NCBI GenBank assembly: GCA_023404955.1
Contig: JAEXZY010000062.1
Span: 10,413 to 74,412, forward strand
Direction of reading: 5' to 3'
Length of the DNA: 64,000 nt
DNA from: Actinomycetes bacterium
GTDB taxonomy: Bacteria > Actinomycetota > Actinomycetes > Mycobacteriales > Mycobacteriaceae
Shown here one piece after another: positions 51,118-60,235 of the stretch. Both the position numbers and the translations under genes were made by a program. Position 1 is the stretch's first letter. Each line of letters starts with the position of its first letter. The notes under the pieces were generated by a model. It did no database searches. It had not been told where the DNA came from and worked only from the letters and a program-made list of their open reading frames with translations.

Positions 51118-52119
51118 TCAGAACAGGGCTAGTTGATCGTCACCCAGGTCGGAGCCGACGAAGTCTTCGACCTGGGTACCGCCCACTACTGACATCAGCG
51201 CGTCCATGAAATCGGCCGAGTGCATCACCGGTACACCAAGATCCCTGGCCTGAAACCCCCTGCCCTGCTCGACATCCGGCACGTCGCACACCACCAACGA
51301 TGTGTGACTGTCGACGAATTCGGCGTATGCAAGCCCGGCATTCAGCACGCGTTCAATCAATTCCTCGTACGTGCGCTCCACCTCCGCGGCCACCCCGACC
51401 CGCATGCCCTGCACCAGCGGCCGGCCGGCGACGTAGCGGCCCGGATTGGCGTACGAGCACGGGAGGCGGGAAGCGACGGCCTTCAGCGGCCGCAGATCGT
51501 CGTGAGTGACGCGGCCGTTGGGCCACGTGCGGCGCGACACCGGGTGTACCGGCAACCACGTCCGCCGCTCGTAGGCGCGGACCAGCACGGGCTTGAGGAT
51601 CTGAGCGAGCACCATTGCGTCGTCGAGGGCGTCGTGCGGGCGCATCTGCGTCACGCCCCAGTGCGCGGCCAACGTCTCGAGCCGCAGGTTCTCCAGCCCC
51701 AGCTCCAGCCGCCGGGCCAGTTCGACAGTGCACATCACCGTGTCGACCGGCAATGCCGCCCCCACCATCTCCGCCTCCGCGGCGAGGAACGAATAGTCGA
51801 AGCCCACGTTGTGGGCCACCAGGGTCCGGCCCCGCAGCACCTCGCACAGATCGGCGACGACATCCCCGAACGTCGGCTGGCCGGCCAGCATCTCCGCGGT
51901 CAGCCCGTGGATGTGCGTGGGGCCTGGATCGACCCCCGGATCGAGCAGCGAGTACAGGCTCTTCTCGACGTTGCCGTCGTCACTGAGCGCGAGCGCTGCG
52001 ACACTGACGACCCGGGCCTGCCCGGGCCGGAACCCCGAGGTCTCGACGTCGACGACCGCCCATCCGGCGCCCGCCTGATCGGCGGGCCGGCCCCAGGTGG
52101 CGACGGCGGTTGAGCTCAC
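51118..52119 (-). CDS. dnaQ: DnaQ-like DEDDh 3'-5' exonuclease with BRCT domain and clamp-binding tail
   Basis: A 333-residue protein: DEDDh exonuclease (about 18-185) with the metal ligands in VVDVETSGF, HNVGFDYSFL and the His-Asp end RPHDALDDAM, then a BRCT-like domain (about 235-320: GMRVGVAAEVERTYEEL, SLVVCDV). The last six residues, DQLALF, fit the beta-clamp-binding consensus QL-x-LF. Mtb has a matching gene (Rv3711c) at the same place. It probably acts in DNA repair or proofreading with the sliding clamp. GTG start at 52119, 77 bases from divergent murT. Confidence 0.85.
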   Translation of the reverse strand: MSSTAVATWGRPADQAGAGWAVVDVETSGFRPGQARVVSVAALALSDDGNVEKSLYSLLDPGVDPGPTHIHGLTAEMLAGQPTFGDVVADLCEVLRGRTLVAHNVGFDYSFLAAEAEMVGAALPVDTVMCTVELARRLELGLENLRLETLAAHWGVTQMRPHDALDDAMVLAQILKPVLVRAYERRTWLPVHPVSRRTWPNGRVTHDDLRPLKAVASRLPCSYANPGRYVAGRPLVQGMRVGVAAEVERTYEELIERVLNAGLAYAEFVDSHTSLVVCDVPDVEQGRGFQARDLGVPVMHSADFMDALMSVVGGTQVEDFVGSDLGDDQLALF

Positions 52120-52196
52120 CCTCCGAGGATGGCACGCAGCCCCGACAAGCCTTGCTCCCCACGCCGCGTGTCGGCCCCTTCTCTAAACTGCCGGGA

Positions 52197-53420
52197 ATGG
52201 TCTCGGTACGCGGACGAGCTGCACTCGCAGCCGGTGCAGGCGCCCGGTGGGCGTCGCGGGTGACCGGCCGCGGCGCCGGGGCGATGATCGGTGGGCTCGT
52301 CGCGATGACGATCGACCGCTCGATCCTGCAGCAGCTGGGCCAGGGCCGCCGCACCGTCGTCGTGACCGGCACCAACGGCAAGTCGACCACCACCAGGATG
52401 ACGGCCGCGGCGCTGGCCACCGTCGGGCCTGTCGCGACCAACGCCGAGGGCGCCAACATGGACGCCGGGCTGGTGGCCGCACTTGCCGCCGCGCCGACCG
52501 CGTCGCTGGCTGCGCTCGAGGTCGACGAGATGCACGTCCCCCACGTCAGCGACGCCGTCACCCCGTCGGTGATCGTGCTGCTCAACCTGTCGCGGGACCA
52601 ACTCGACCGGGTGGGTGAGATCAACCACATCGAGCGGACCCTGCGCGCGGGCCTGGCGCGGCACCGCGCGGCGGTCGTCGTGGCCAACTGTGACGACGTC
52701 CTGATGACCTCGGCCGCCTACGACCATCCGCACGTGGTGTGGGTGGCCGCCGGCGGCGGCTGGGCCAGCGACTCGGTGAGCTGCCCGCGCTCGGGCGAGG
52801 TGATCGAGCGCGAGGGTGCGCACTGGCGCTCCACGGGATGCGACTTCCAGCGGCCCGAACCGGACTGGTGGTACGACGAGACGCACATCTACGGGCCCGA
52901 CGGCCTGAGCCTGCCGATGACGCTCACCCTGCCCGGCACCGTCAACCGCGGCAACGCCACCCAGGCCGTCGCCGCAGCGGTCACTCTCGGCGCGGTGCCC
53001 GCCGCGGCCGTTGCTGCCGTGGCCGCCGTCGACGAGGTGGCCGGCCGCTACCGCACCGTCGACGTCGGCCCGTCGCACACCGCGCGCCTGCTGCTCGCCA
53101 AGAACCCCGCGGGCTGGCAGGAAGCGCTGTCGATGCTCGACCGCGAGGCGGCGGGCGTGGTGATCTCGGTCAACGGCCAGGTGCCCGACGGCGAAGACCT
53201 GTCGTGGCTGTGGGATGTCCGCTTCGAGCACTTCGAGAACGTGCCGGTGGTGGCCGCCGGGGAACGCGGCACCGATCTCGCGGTGCGCCTCGGCTACGCG
53301 GGCGTCGAACACACCCTGGTGCACGACACGATGGCGGCGATCCGCAGCTGTCCCCCCGGGCACGTCGAGGTGCTCGCCAACTACACGGCTTTCCTCCAGC
53401 TGAACAGGCGGCTGCCATGA
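52197..53420 (+). CDS. murT: Lipid II isoglutaminyl synthase subunit MurT
   Basis: A 407-residue Mur-ligase-like protein. The P-loop VTGTNGKSTTTRM (about 57-69) and the middle domain are followed by the DUF1727 C-terminal domain. With GatD it amidates the D-Glu of lipid II to D-isoGln. The family zinc-ribbon cysteine pairs look reduced: SCPRSGEV and STGCDF show one Cys each where CxxC is expected. I start at ATG 52197; a start 29 codons upstream would overlap the dnaQ promoter. ATGA overlap with gatD. Confidence 0.92.
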   Translation: MVSVRGRAALAAGAGARWASRVTGRGAGAMIGGLVAMTIDRSILQQLGQGRRTVVVTGTNGKSTTTRMTAAALATVGPVATNAEGANMDAGLVAALAAAPTASLAALEVDEMHVPHVSDAVTPSVIVLLNLSRDQLDRVGEINHIERTLRAGLARHRAAVVVANCDDVLMTSAAYDHPHVVWVAAGGGWASDSVSCPRSGEVIEREGAHWRSTGCDFQRPEPDWWYDETHIYGPDGLSLPMTLTLPGTVNRGNATQAVAAAVTLGAVPAAAVAAVAAVDEVAGRYRTVDVGPSHTARLLLAKNPAGWQEALSMLDREAAGVVISVNGQVPDGEDLSWLWDVRFEHFENVPVVAAGERGTDLAVRLGYAGVEHTLVHDTMAAIRSCPPGHVEVLANYTAFLQLNRRLP

Positions 53421-54133
53421 GCGAATCCGTGGTCCGTATCGGCCTCGTCCTGCCCGACGTGATGGGCACCTACGGCGACGGCGGCAACTCTCTGGTGCTG
53501 CGGCAGCGGCTGCGGTTGCGTGGCATCGACGCCGAGATCGTCGAGATCACGCTCGACGATCCGGTGCCCGCCGAGCTCGACGTCTACACCCTCGGCGGAG
53601 CCGAGGACTATGCGCAGCGGCTCGCGACCAAACATCTGGTGCGCTATCCCGGTCTGCAGCAGGCGGTCTCGCGCAGTGCCCCGGTGCTGGCGATCTGCGC
53701 AGCGATCCAGGTGCTCGGGCACTGGTACGAGACATCAGCGGGGGAACGAGTCGCCGGCGTCGGGCTACTCGACGTCACGACGTCGCCGCAGCCGGAACGC
53801 ACGATCGGCGAGGTGGCCTCCACACCGCTGGTCGACGGACTCACCCAGCCGTTGACGGGATTCGAGAATCACCGTGGCGGAACAGATCTGGGTGCCGACG
53901 CCCGGCCGCTGGCCGCGGTCACCAAGGGTGCGGGCAACCGGGCCGGCTCGGGTGTGGACGGGGCGGTACAGGGCAGCATCGTGGCGACCTATCTGCACGG
54001 CTGCTGCCTGGCACGCAACCCCGAGCTCGCCGACCACCTGCTCACCACAGTGGTGGGTCCGCTTGCGCCACTTGATCTTCCGGAAGTGGAGCAACTACGG
54101 CAGGAACGCCTGGCGGCACCCCGACGCGTGTAG
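53417..54133 (+). CDS. gatD: Lipid II isoglutaminyl synthase glutaminase subunit GatD
   Basis: A 238-residue class I (CobB/CobQ-like) glutaminase providing ammonia to MurT. The nucleophile Cys lies in PVLAICAAIQVLG (about residue 94) and the catalytic His in VATYLHGCCLARNP (about 193). DVMGTYGDGGN near the N-terminus is typical of GatD. It starts at 53417 inside the murT stop (ATGA) and converges on a response-regulator gene one base after its stop. Confidence 0.92.
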   Translation: MSESVVRIGLVLPDVMGTYGDGGNSLVLRQRLRLRGIDAEIVEITLDDPVPAELDVYTLGGAEDYAQRLATKHLVRYPGLQQAVSRSAPVLAICAAIQVLGHWYETSAGERVAGVGLLDVTTSPQPERTIGEVASTPLVDGLTQPLTGFENHRGGTDLGADARPLAAVTKGAGNRAGSGVDGAVQGSIVATYLHGCCLARNPELADHLLTTVVGPLAPLDLPEVEQLRQERLAAPRRV

Positions 54134-54134
54134 C

Positions 54135-54788
54135 TCAGCGCGCGGACACGATGCCGTGCCGGTAGGCGAAGACGATGGCCGCCGGGCGATCCCGTAATCC
54201 CAGCTTGCCGAAGATGCGGCCGATGTGGCTCTTAACGGTGACCCCGGAGATCACCAATTCCTCGGCGATCTCCGTGTTGGAGCGACCCTTGGCGACCAGC
54301 GTCAGCACGTCGAGTTCCCGCGGTGTCAGCTCACCCACCGCGTCGGGTGCGGGATCAGCGGCCGCGGTGCGATAGGTGGTCAGCACCCGCGCCGTCACCG
54401 ACGGGTCGAGGTAACCGTCGCCCCGCGCGACGGCGTGCACGGCCCGGATGAGCTCCTCTGCCGGGGAATCCTTCAGCACGAAACCTGCTGCGCCGGCGCG
54501 TAACACGCCTGACAGCAGCTCCTCGTCGTGGAACGTCGTGAGGGCCAGTACCGGCGGTCCGCCGCCGTCGGTCAGCGTGCGAGTCGCCTCGATCCCGTTG
54601 ACACGCTTCATCCGCAGATCCATCACGACCACGTCGGGGTGGTGCTCGGCCACCGCGTCGGACACCTCGTCGCCGTCGGAACATTCGCCGACGACGACGA
54701 TCCCGTCCCGGCGGCGCAGTATCCGGCGCAGGCCCGAGCGCACCAGCTCCTGGTCGTCGACGAGCAACGCACTGACAAACTCGGTCAC
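54135..54788 (-). CDS. NarL/LuxR response regulator
   Basis: A 217-residue response regulator: receiver domain with Asp in VVVMDLRMKRVNG (about residue 55) and LuxR HTH at the end (LTPRELDVLTLVAKGRSNTE, about 148-167). Start GTG 54788 overlaps the kinase stop (GTGA), so kinase and regulator are co-translated. Target genes are unknown; the divergent P450 is one candidate. Confidence 0.87.
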   Translation of the reverse strand: MTEFVSALLVDDQELVRSGLRRILRRRDGIVVVGECSDGDEVSDAVAEHHPDVVVMDLRMKRVNGIEATRTLTDGGGPPVLALTTFHDEELLSGVLRAGAAGFVLKDSPAEELIRAVHAVARGDGYLDPSVTARVLTTYRTAAADPAPDAVGELTPRELDVLTLVAKGRSNTEIAEELVISGVTVKSHIGRIFGKLGLRDRPAAIVFAYRHGIVSAR

Positions 54789-56020
54789 GATGCGTTGCCG
54801 CGCAGCGGGCAGCCGGGCCGGCCGTCGACCGGGATCACCGCGCGCACCGACCACTGCTCGCCGTGCGGCCCCGCGGCCAAGGTGCCGCCGAGCAGTTCGA
54901 TCCGCTGGCGCATGCCGCGCATGCCTCGACCGTCATTGCCCTCGTGCCCGTCGTCCCGTGCTCCGCCCGCGACCAGTACGGGAGCTTGATTCACGATCGT
55001 GAGCACCGCTGCTGTGCCCGCGACGTCGAGCGCGACCGAGGTCGCCGCCTCGGGCGCGTGCTTGGCGACGTTGGCCAGCGACTCCTGCGCGATGCGGTAC
55101 AGCGCCAGCCCCTCGGCCGCCGAGATGCGTCCGGTGTCGCCCGCGATGCGCATCGACACCGACAGACCCGCACGCACGAAATCCTCGACGAGCGGCGCGA
55201 GGTCGTCGACACCGGGTTCGGGAGCCGCCGCGCCGGTGGAATCGTCGAGCAGACCGACGGTGCGGCGGATGTCGGCCATGGCCTGACGACCGAGGCGCTC
55301 CGCCTGCTCGAGCGCCTCCACGGCCTCGTCCACGTCTCGGTCGATCTGTAGATCGCGCCGCGCGCCGGTGACGTGCAGCAGCGTCACGCTCAACGAATGC
55401 GCGATGACGTCGTGGACCTCGCGCGCGATCCGGCGGCGCTCGTCGGCAGCAGCGTGCTCGGCGAGCTTGGCCTGGGCCCGCCGCTGGTCCAGCAGCAGCT
55501 CCTGCTGGATGCGCATCAGCCAACCCACGAGCAGGCCGATCGCGATGAACGTCAGATACAGCCAGGGTGTTTCGAGCCGGCCGGCCCACACCGCAGCGCC
55601 GACCAGCGCCGCCGCGGACAGCGCCACCAGCAGACTGGTCCGCGCCGAGGTGAACGCGCCGATCATCCCGGTCAGCAGGCTGAGCAGCAGCGGTGCGAAA
55701 TCTCCGCTGATCGGCGTCGGGAACGCGAACAACAACAGCGTGGTGCTCACCATCCACGCCAGCCACACCGTGGCAGCCTCGACCGCGACGGGCACCCGCC
55801 GGTCCACGAAGAAGAACACGACATCGGGCACGACTGCGATCAGCAATGCGATGGCGGCGAGCCACCAGTACGACCACGGCCGCTGCAGTGCCGCGATCAG
55901 CGAGACCACCACCATGGTGACGTCGACGCTGATGACGAACGGCCAGGTGTAGCCGCCCGGCATGTCCTCGGCCTTGCGCGCGGCGTACCCGCGCACGCGG
56001 TGCCGCAACGCATCGAGCAT
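54785..56020 (-). CDS. DesK/NarL-type membrane sensor histidine kinase
   Basis: A 411-residue kinase with about five membrane segments between residues 25 and 165 (VISVDVTMVVVSLIAAL, WLAAIALLIAVVPDVVFFF, LYLTFIAIGLLVGWLM), a HisKA_3 domain with phospho-acceptor His in IAREVHDVIAHSLS (about residue 203) and a HATPase end. No extracellular sensor loop is large, so the signal may be in the membrane. Pairs with the downstream regulator by a four-base overlap. Confidence 0.87.
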   Translation of the reverse strand: MLDALRHRVRGYAARKAEDMPGGYTWPFVISVDVTMVVVSLIAALQRPWSYWWLAAIALLIAVVPDVVFFFVDRRVPVAVEAATVWLAWMVSTTLLLFAFPTPISGDFAPLLLSLLTGMIGAFTSARTSLLVALSAAALVGAAVWAGRLETPWLYLTFIAIGLLVGWLMRIQQELLLDQRRAQAKLAEHAAADERRRIAREVHDVIAHSLSVTLLHVTGARRDLQIDRDVDEAVEALEQAERLGRQAMADIRRTVGLLDDSTGAAAPEPGVDDLAPLVEDFVRAGLSVSMRIAGDTGRISAAEGLALYRIAQESLANVAKHAPEAATSVALDVAGTAAVLTIVNQAPVLVAGGARDDGHEGNDGRGMRGMRQRIELLGGTLAAGPHGEQWSVRAVIPVDGRPGCPLRGNAS

Positions 56021-56152
56021 CGGCCCAGTGTAGGAGCGGTCCGGGTGCCGGGAAACCGCCCGCAGTAGGCATTCGGCGTCCTACCCCGGTAGGAGACGCA
56101 GTTGGGCTCCCGGGACGATGCGCTCGCACGCTCGGCTGCCTACCGTCGAGGC

Positions 56153-57466
56153 ATGGCTAGCGAACTGTCGACCTGGATGCGCTGGGCAGCGCTGCACGGG
56201 CTCCCCCGCGCCTTCCTCTCTTTCCGGGCCCGCAGCGGCGAACCGATGGCCGCGTTGACCCTGGGCCGCGACGATCCCGCCGGGCGGCTGCGGCGCATCG
56301 AAGAGATCCGCGCGGCGGGTTCGCTGGTGCGCACCCCCGCCGTGCTGGTCAGCGCCGACCACGACATCTGCCGAACGGTGCTGCGCGACAACGACTTCCT
56401 CGTCGCGGATCCCGCCGAGACCGGCCTGCCCGAGGCCCTCGCACGGATCGTGCGCCGGCTCGACCCGGAGCTGCCCAACCCCGTCGAGTCGCCGTCGATG
56501 CTGATGACCGACCCGCCCGAGCACACCGGCTACCGCAAGTTGGTGTCCCGCAGCTTCACCCCGCGCGCCATCGCCACGCTCGATGCCCGCATCGACGAGT
56601 TGACACTCGAGCTGCTCGACGGGCTCGACTCACGGCGCGAGGTGGATCTCATCGGCGACTACGCGGCCCAGGTCCCGGCGGCGGTGATCAGCGACCTGCT
56701 CGGCGTCCCGGCCGCCGAACGTCCCCGAATCCTGCGCTGGGGCAACACGATCGCTCCCCTACTCGACATCGGCATCACCTGGCCGGTGTTCCGCGGCGCC
56801 ATCGACGAGCTGCGCGATGTCGAGACGTACATGCGGGAACACTTCCGCCGATTGCGCGCCGACGGCTCCGACGGCACCCCGTTCAGCACGATGGCGCTCG
56901 AGAGCGGACTGCCCGATCGCGTGCTGAGGGCGAACGCGGCACTGCTCGTCGGCGCCGGGGTCGAGACCACCGTCAATCTCATCGGCAACGGCATCGTCGC
57001 ACTGATGCGGCACCCCGACCAGCTCGCGCTCCTGCGCGACGATCCCGACCTGTGGCCGTCGGCGATCGAGGAGATGCTGCGCTTCGACAGCCCCGTGCAG
57101 ATGACGGCGCGCCAGGCCGGCCGTGATACCGAGATCGCCGGGGTGCCGATCACGCGGGGTACCGCGGTGGTGCTGCTGCTCGGGGGAGCGAACCGGGATC
57201 CCAAGGTGTTCGATCGGCCGGACCGCTTCGACATCACGCGCCCCAACGCCCGCGACCACCTGGCGTTCGGCAGCGGCATCCACGTCTGTCTCGGTGCCGC
57301 GCTGGCCCGCAACGAAGCGGTGACCGCGCTGCGGGCGCTGTTCGACCGCTACCCCGATCTGCAGTTGCGCGGGGCGCCTGAGCACCGCGGGCTGGTGAAT
57401 CTCAACGGGTACCGCCGACTGACCGCGCGGCTCCGGTACGAGGCCGTCACGCGGACAGCGTCGTGA
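56153..57466 (+). CDS. Cytochrome P450
   Basis: A 437-residue soluble P450: I-helix LLVGAGVETTVN (oxygen-activating region, about 264-275), ExxR as EEMLR (about 310), the meander, and the heme ligand loop FGSGIHVCLGAALAR (Cys about 384). It therefore binds heme and hydroxylates an unknown substrate using ferredoxin partners not present here. I prefer ATG 56153 to one 17 codons upstream because the family N-terminus starts there. It overlaps the convergent gene by 20 bases. Confidence 0.88.
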   Translation: MASELSTWMRWAALHGLPRAFLSFRARSGEPMAALTLGRDDPAGRLRRIEEIRAAGSLVRTPAVLVSADHDICRTVLRDNDFLVADPAETGLPEALARIVRRLDPELPNPVESPSMLMTDPPEHTGYRKLVSRSFTPRAIATLDARIDELTLELLDGLDSRREVDLIGDYAAQVPAAVISDLLGVPAAERPRILRWGNTIAPLLDIGITWPVFRGAIDELRDVETYMREHFRRLRADGSDGTPFSTMALESGLPDRVLRANAALLVGAGVETTVNLIGNGIVALMRHPDQLALLRDDPDLWPSAIEEMLRFDSPVQMTARQAGRDTEIAGVPITRGTAVVLLLGGANRDPKVFDRPDRFDITRPNARDHLAFGSGIHVCLGAALARNEAVTALRALFDRYPDLQLRGAPEHRGLVNLNGYRRLTARLRYEAVTRTAS

Positions 57467-58322
57467 CCGGCGCTGACGGGAGCAGGCAACCCCGCTCCCG
57501 CAACGCCGTCGCTACGCGGGACAGCCAGGCTCCCGGCCGATCCTCGGCGATCACCCGGATCACGATCCAGTCCCTCTGCTCAAGCATCCGCAGCCGAGCG
57601 ATGTCCTTGACGTAGGTTTGCCGGTCCGTGCGGTGGTGATCGCCGTCGTATTCGACCGCGACGCCGTAGTCCGGGTAGGCGAGGTCGAGGAAAGCGACCG
57701 GCCGCGAGCAGTCGAGAACCGGGAACTGTGTCTCCGGACGCGGAAAGCCGTTGTCGTGCAACATCAGCCGGATCACGCTCTCCCGCGGAGACGCGGCACC
57801 GCCGTCGACCAGCGGGAGGAGTTCGCGCAGTTGCCGCAGGCCTCGCGAGCGGGGATGCCGCGCCGCGAGCTCGGCGACCTCGTCGGGCTCGAAACGCTGG
57901 TTCCACATCAACGCGTCCAGCCGCGCCAAGGCATCGGTGCGTTCCAGGTGGCGCCCGAGATCGAATGCTGTGCGCACGCGCGTGGTCACCGGCAGGCCTC
58001 CGACGCGGGTGATCTCATCGGGAACGAGGCTCTCGGTTCGCAACAGCAGCCCGTCCTGCGGTCTGCCGTTGGCGCCGGTCACTTCGATGGGACGCTGCGC
58101 GTCCACCCACGACGCGCCGTGCAGCGCCGACGCGGTCACCCCGGCGATCACCCCGTGCCGGCCCGTGGCCAACCAGGCCCCGATCGCGCGGTCCTTCAGC
58201 GAGACCTCCCCGCCGTTGCGAACGAACACGCCGCGGTAGAGCTTCGTATAGTCACGGCGGAGCTCATGCCTGGTCGCCACACCCGCCCGGACAGCCTCGC
58301 CGCCGAGAATGACCCTGTTCAT
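57447..58322 (-). CDS. AbiEi-like N-terminus with DUF559/Vsr-fold C-terminus (unknown function)
   Basis: A 291-residue protein. The N-terminal 180 residues resemble the AbiEi-antitoxin-like HTH family (VILGGEAVRAGVATRHELRR; RGVFVRNGG; ASALHGAS). The C-terminal 100 residues have a PD-(D/E)xK/Vsr-like core: FLDLAYPDYGVAVEYDGDHH (near 212-231) with acidic residues and later RLRMLEQRDWIVIRV. Such proteins are abundant in mycobacteria, without an assigned role. It has no AbiEii-type nucleotidyltransferase partner here. Position corresponds to the hypothetical gene between gatD and recR in Mtb. Confidence 0.72.
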   Translation of the reverse strand: MNRVILGGEAVRAGVATRHELRRDYTKLYRGVFVRNGGEVSLKDRAIGAWLATGRHGVIAGVTASALHGASWVDAQRPIEVTGANGRPQDGLLLRTESLVPDEITRVGGLPVTTRVRTAFDLGRHLERTDALARLDALMWNQRFEPDEVAELAARHPRSRGLRQLRELLPLVDGGAASPRESVIRLMLHDNGFPRPETQFPVLDCSRPVAFLDLAYPDYGVAVEYDGDHHRTDRQTYVKDIARLRMLEQRDWIVIRVIAEDRPGAWLSRVATALRERGCLLPSAPVTTLSA

Positions 58323-58429
58323 GCGGTCATGGTGTCAAGGGGCACCGACATGTCACGAGATCTACGTTCTGCAGCGGAAGTGCGAGTGACCGCGTGCATA
58401 GAGTCGGTCTCGCGCTCAGGCCACCGCAG

Positions 58430-59041
58430 TCAGGCCATTGCGCGGCGGCCGGCGAGCGCGCGGCCCAGCGTCAGCTCGTCGGCGAACTCCAGGTCCCCAC
58501 CCATCGGCAGACCGGAGGCGATGCGCGTCACCGACAGTCCGGGGATGTCGCGCAGCATCCGCACCAGATACGTCGCGGTCGCCTCACCCTCGGTGTTGGG
58601 GTCGGTCGCGATGATCACCTCGGCGACCTCTACGCCGTCGACCCGCTCGCCGATCCGGTTCAGCAGCTCCCGAATCCGCAGCTGGTCGGGGCCGATGCCC
58701 GACAGCGGATCCAGCGCCCCACCCAGCACGTGATAGCGGCCGCGGAACTCTCGCGTCCGCTCGACAGCCTGTACGTCCTTGGGCTCCTCCACCACGCACA
58801 CCAGCGATGCATCCCGGCGCGGATCGGCGCAGATCCGGCAGCGCTCCTCGTCGCTGACGTTGCCGCACACCGCGCAGAACGTCACCCCGTCGCGGACTTT
58901 GTTCAGCACAGCGGTCAGCCGGTCGATGTCCGGCGGTTCGACGGACAGCAGGTGGAACGCGATGCGCTGCGCGCTCTTGGGACCGATCCCGGGCAGCTTG
59001 CCGAGCTCGTCGATCAGGTCCTGAACGGGTCCTTCGAACAA
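58430..59041 (-). CDS. recR: Recombination protein RecR (TTG start)
   Basis: A 203-residue RecR: helix-hairpin-helix start FEGPVQDLIDELGKLPGIGP, C4 zinc finger CAVCGN...CRIC (about 57-72) and a Toprim domain (about 80-180: VCVVEEPKDV, EVIIATDPNTEGE). With RecF/RecO it loads RecA at gaps. The family Met lies on a TTG (59041-59039), one base after the ebfC stop, so it is likely translated by coupling. The TTG is the only start that keeps the full HhH region. Confidence 0.93.
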   Translation of the reverse strand: MFEGPVQDLIDELGKLPGIGPKSAQRIAFHLLSVEPPDIDRLTAVLNKVRDGVTFCAVCGNVSDEERCRICADPRRDASLVCVVEEPKDVQAVERTREFRGRYHVLGGALDPLSGIGPDQLRIRELLNRIGERVDGVEVAEVIIATDPNTEGEATATYLVRMLRDIPGLSVTRIASGLPMGGDLEFADELTLGRALAGRRAMA

Positions 59042-59042
59042 G

Positions 59043-59375
59043 TCACATCCCCGGCAAGCCGAGGCCGCCCATGCCGCCCGCCAGCGGACCGAGCCGGTCG
59101 TGGGCCAGGATGGTCACCTGCTTGGCGGCGTCGGCAATCGCCCCCACGATGAGGTCCTGCAGCGTCTCGACGTCCGACGGGTCGACCACCTTCGGGTCGA
59201 TGGTCACCCCGACCACCTCGCCGCTGCCGCGCATCGTCACCTGCACCAGACCGCCGCCGGCCTGACCGTGCACCTCGGAGGCCGCCAGCGCTTCCTGCGC
59301 CTCCATCAACTGCTGCTGCATCTGCTGGGCCTGGGCGAGCAGTGCGGACATATCGGGTTGGCCACCGGGCTGCAT
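59043..59375 (-). CDS. ebfC: YbaB/EbfC nucleoid-associated protein
   Basis: A 110-residue YbaB/EbfC protein. A coiled helix (MSALLAQAQQMQQQLMEA) is followed by the DNA-binding beta core VHGQAGGGLVQVTMRGSGEV. It binds DNA as a dimer with tweezer-like helices. ATG 59375 with GAGGA upstream; a longer frame would add 63 residues of no known similarity. One base separates it from recR. Confidence 0.9.
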   Translation of the reverse strand: MQPGGQPDMSALLAQAQQMQQQLMEAQEALAASEVHGQAGGGLVQVTMRGSGEVVGVTIDPKVVDPSDVETLQDLIVGAIADAAKQVTILAHDRLGPLAGGMGGLGLPGM

Positions 59376-59485
59376 GCTGATCCTCTTGCGGGTTGATTGC
59401 GTGTCGGTCTCGACTTGGTTGCACTCGCGCCGAATGCAGCGCTCAGGGCTTCCAGCGTAGTCGGCAGGCGGGCTACCGTGGCACG

Positions 59486-60235
59486 GTGCTGACCAGAGCC
59501 ACCCGCCGTGTCGGCGCCCAGATCGTCGCCGGGCTGCTCGTCGCGGCATCGACGCTCGCCGCACCAGCCCACGCCGCCCCCTCCAACGTCGCCGGCATGA
59601 TCGTGTTCCTCGACCCCGGCCACCAGGCGTCCATGGCCGGGCTGAGCCGCCAGGTCCCCACCGGCCGCGGCGGGACCAAGGACTGCCAGGCCAGCGGAAC
59701 GGCCACCGAGGACGGCTACCCCGAGCACACGTTCACGTGGGACACCACGCTGCGGGTCCGGCAGGCGCTGACCGGCCTCGGGGTGCGCACCGCGATGTCA
59801 CGCGGCGACGACAGCGGGCCAGGACCCTGCGTCGACGAACGCGCCGCGATGGCCAACGCGATCCGGCCGAACGCGATCGTGTCGATCCACGCCGACGGCG
59901 GCCCGCCCACCGGACGCGGCTTCCACGTGCTGTACTCCTCGCCGCCACTCAACGCCGCACAGGCCGGCCCGGCGGTGCAGTTCGCCCAGGTCATGCGCGA
60001 CACCATGGCCGGTTCCGGGATTCCACCGGCCACCTACATCGGCTCGTCGGGGCTCAACCCGCGCGCCGACATCGCCGGGCTGAACCTCGCGCAGTACCCG
60101 TCGATCCTCGTCGAATGCGGGAACATGAAGAACCCCATCGACTCCGGATTGATGAAGACCCCGGAGGGCCGGCAGAAATACGCCGACGCGATCGTCCGCG
60201 GCGTGGTGGCCTTCCTGGGCGCCCAGCGCAGTTAG
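59486..60235 (+). CDS. ami1: N-acetylmuramoyl-L-alanine amidase (Ami1/Rv3717-like)
   Basis: A 249-residue exported amidase_3. The signal peptide ends near APAHAAPS (about residue 30). The zinc ligands are in FLDPGHQASM (His about 44), the Glu of EDGYPEHTFTWD (about 79) and IVSIHADGGPP (His about 134). Catalytic Glu likely in ILVECGNMKN (about 210). It cuts the peptide from peptidoglycan at septa. GTG 59486 is preferred. It shares four bases with the stop of the convergent SRPBCC gene. Confidence 0.88.
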   Translation: MLTRATRRVGAQIVAGLLVAASTLAAPAHAAPSNVAGMIVFLDPGHQASMAGLSRQVPTGRGGTKDCQASGTATEDGYPEHTFTWDTTLRVRQALTGLGVRTAMSRGDDSGPGPCVDERAAMANAIRPNAIVSIHADGGPPTGRGFHVLYSSPPLNAAQAGPAVQFAQVMRDTMAGSGIPPATYIGSSGLNPRADIAGLNLAQYPSILVECGNMKNPIDSGLMKTPEGRQKYADAIVRGVVAFLGAQRS

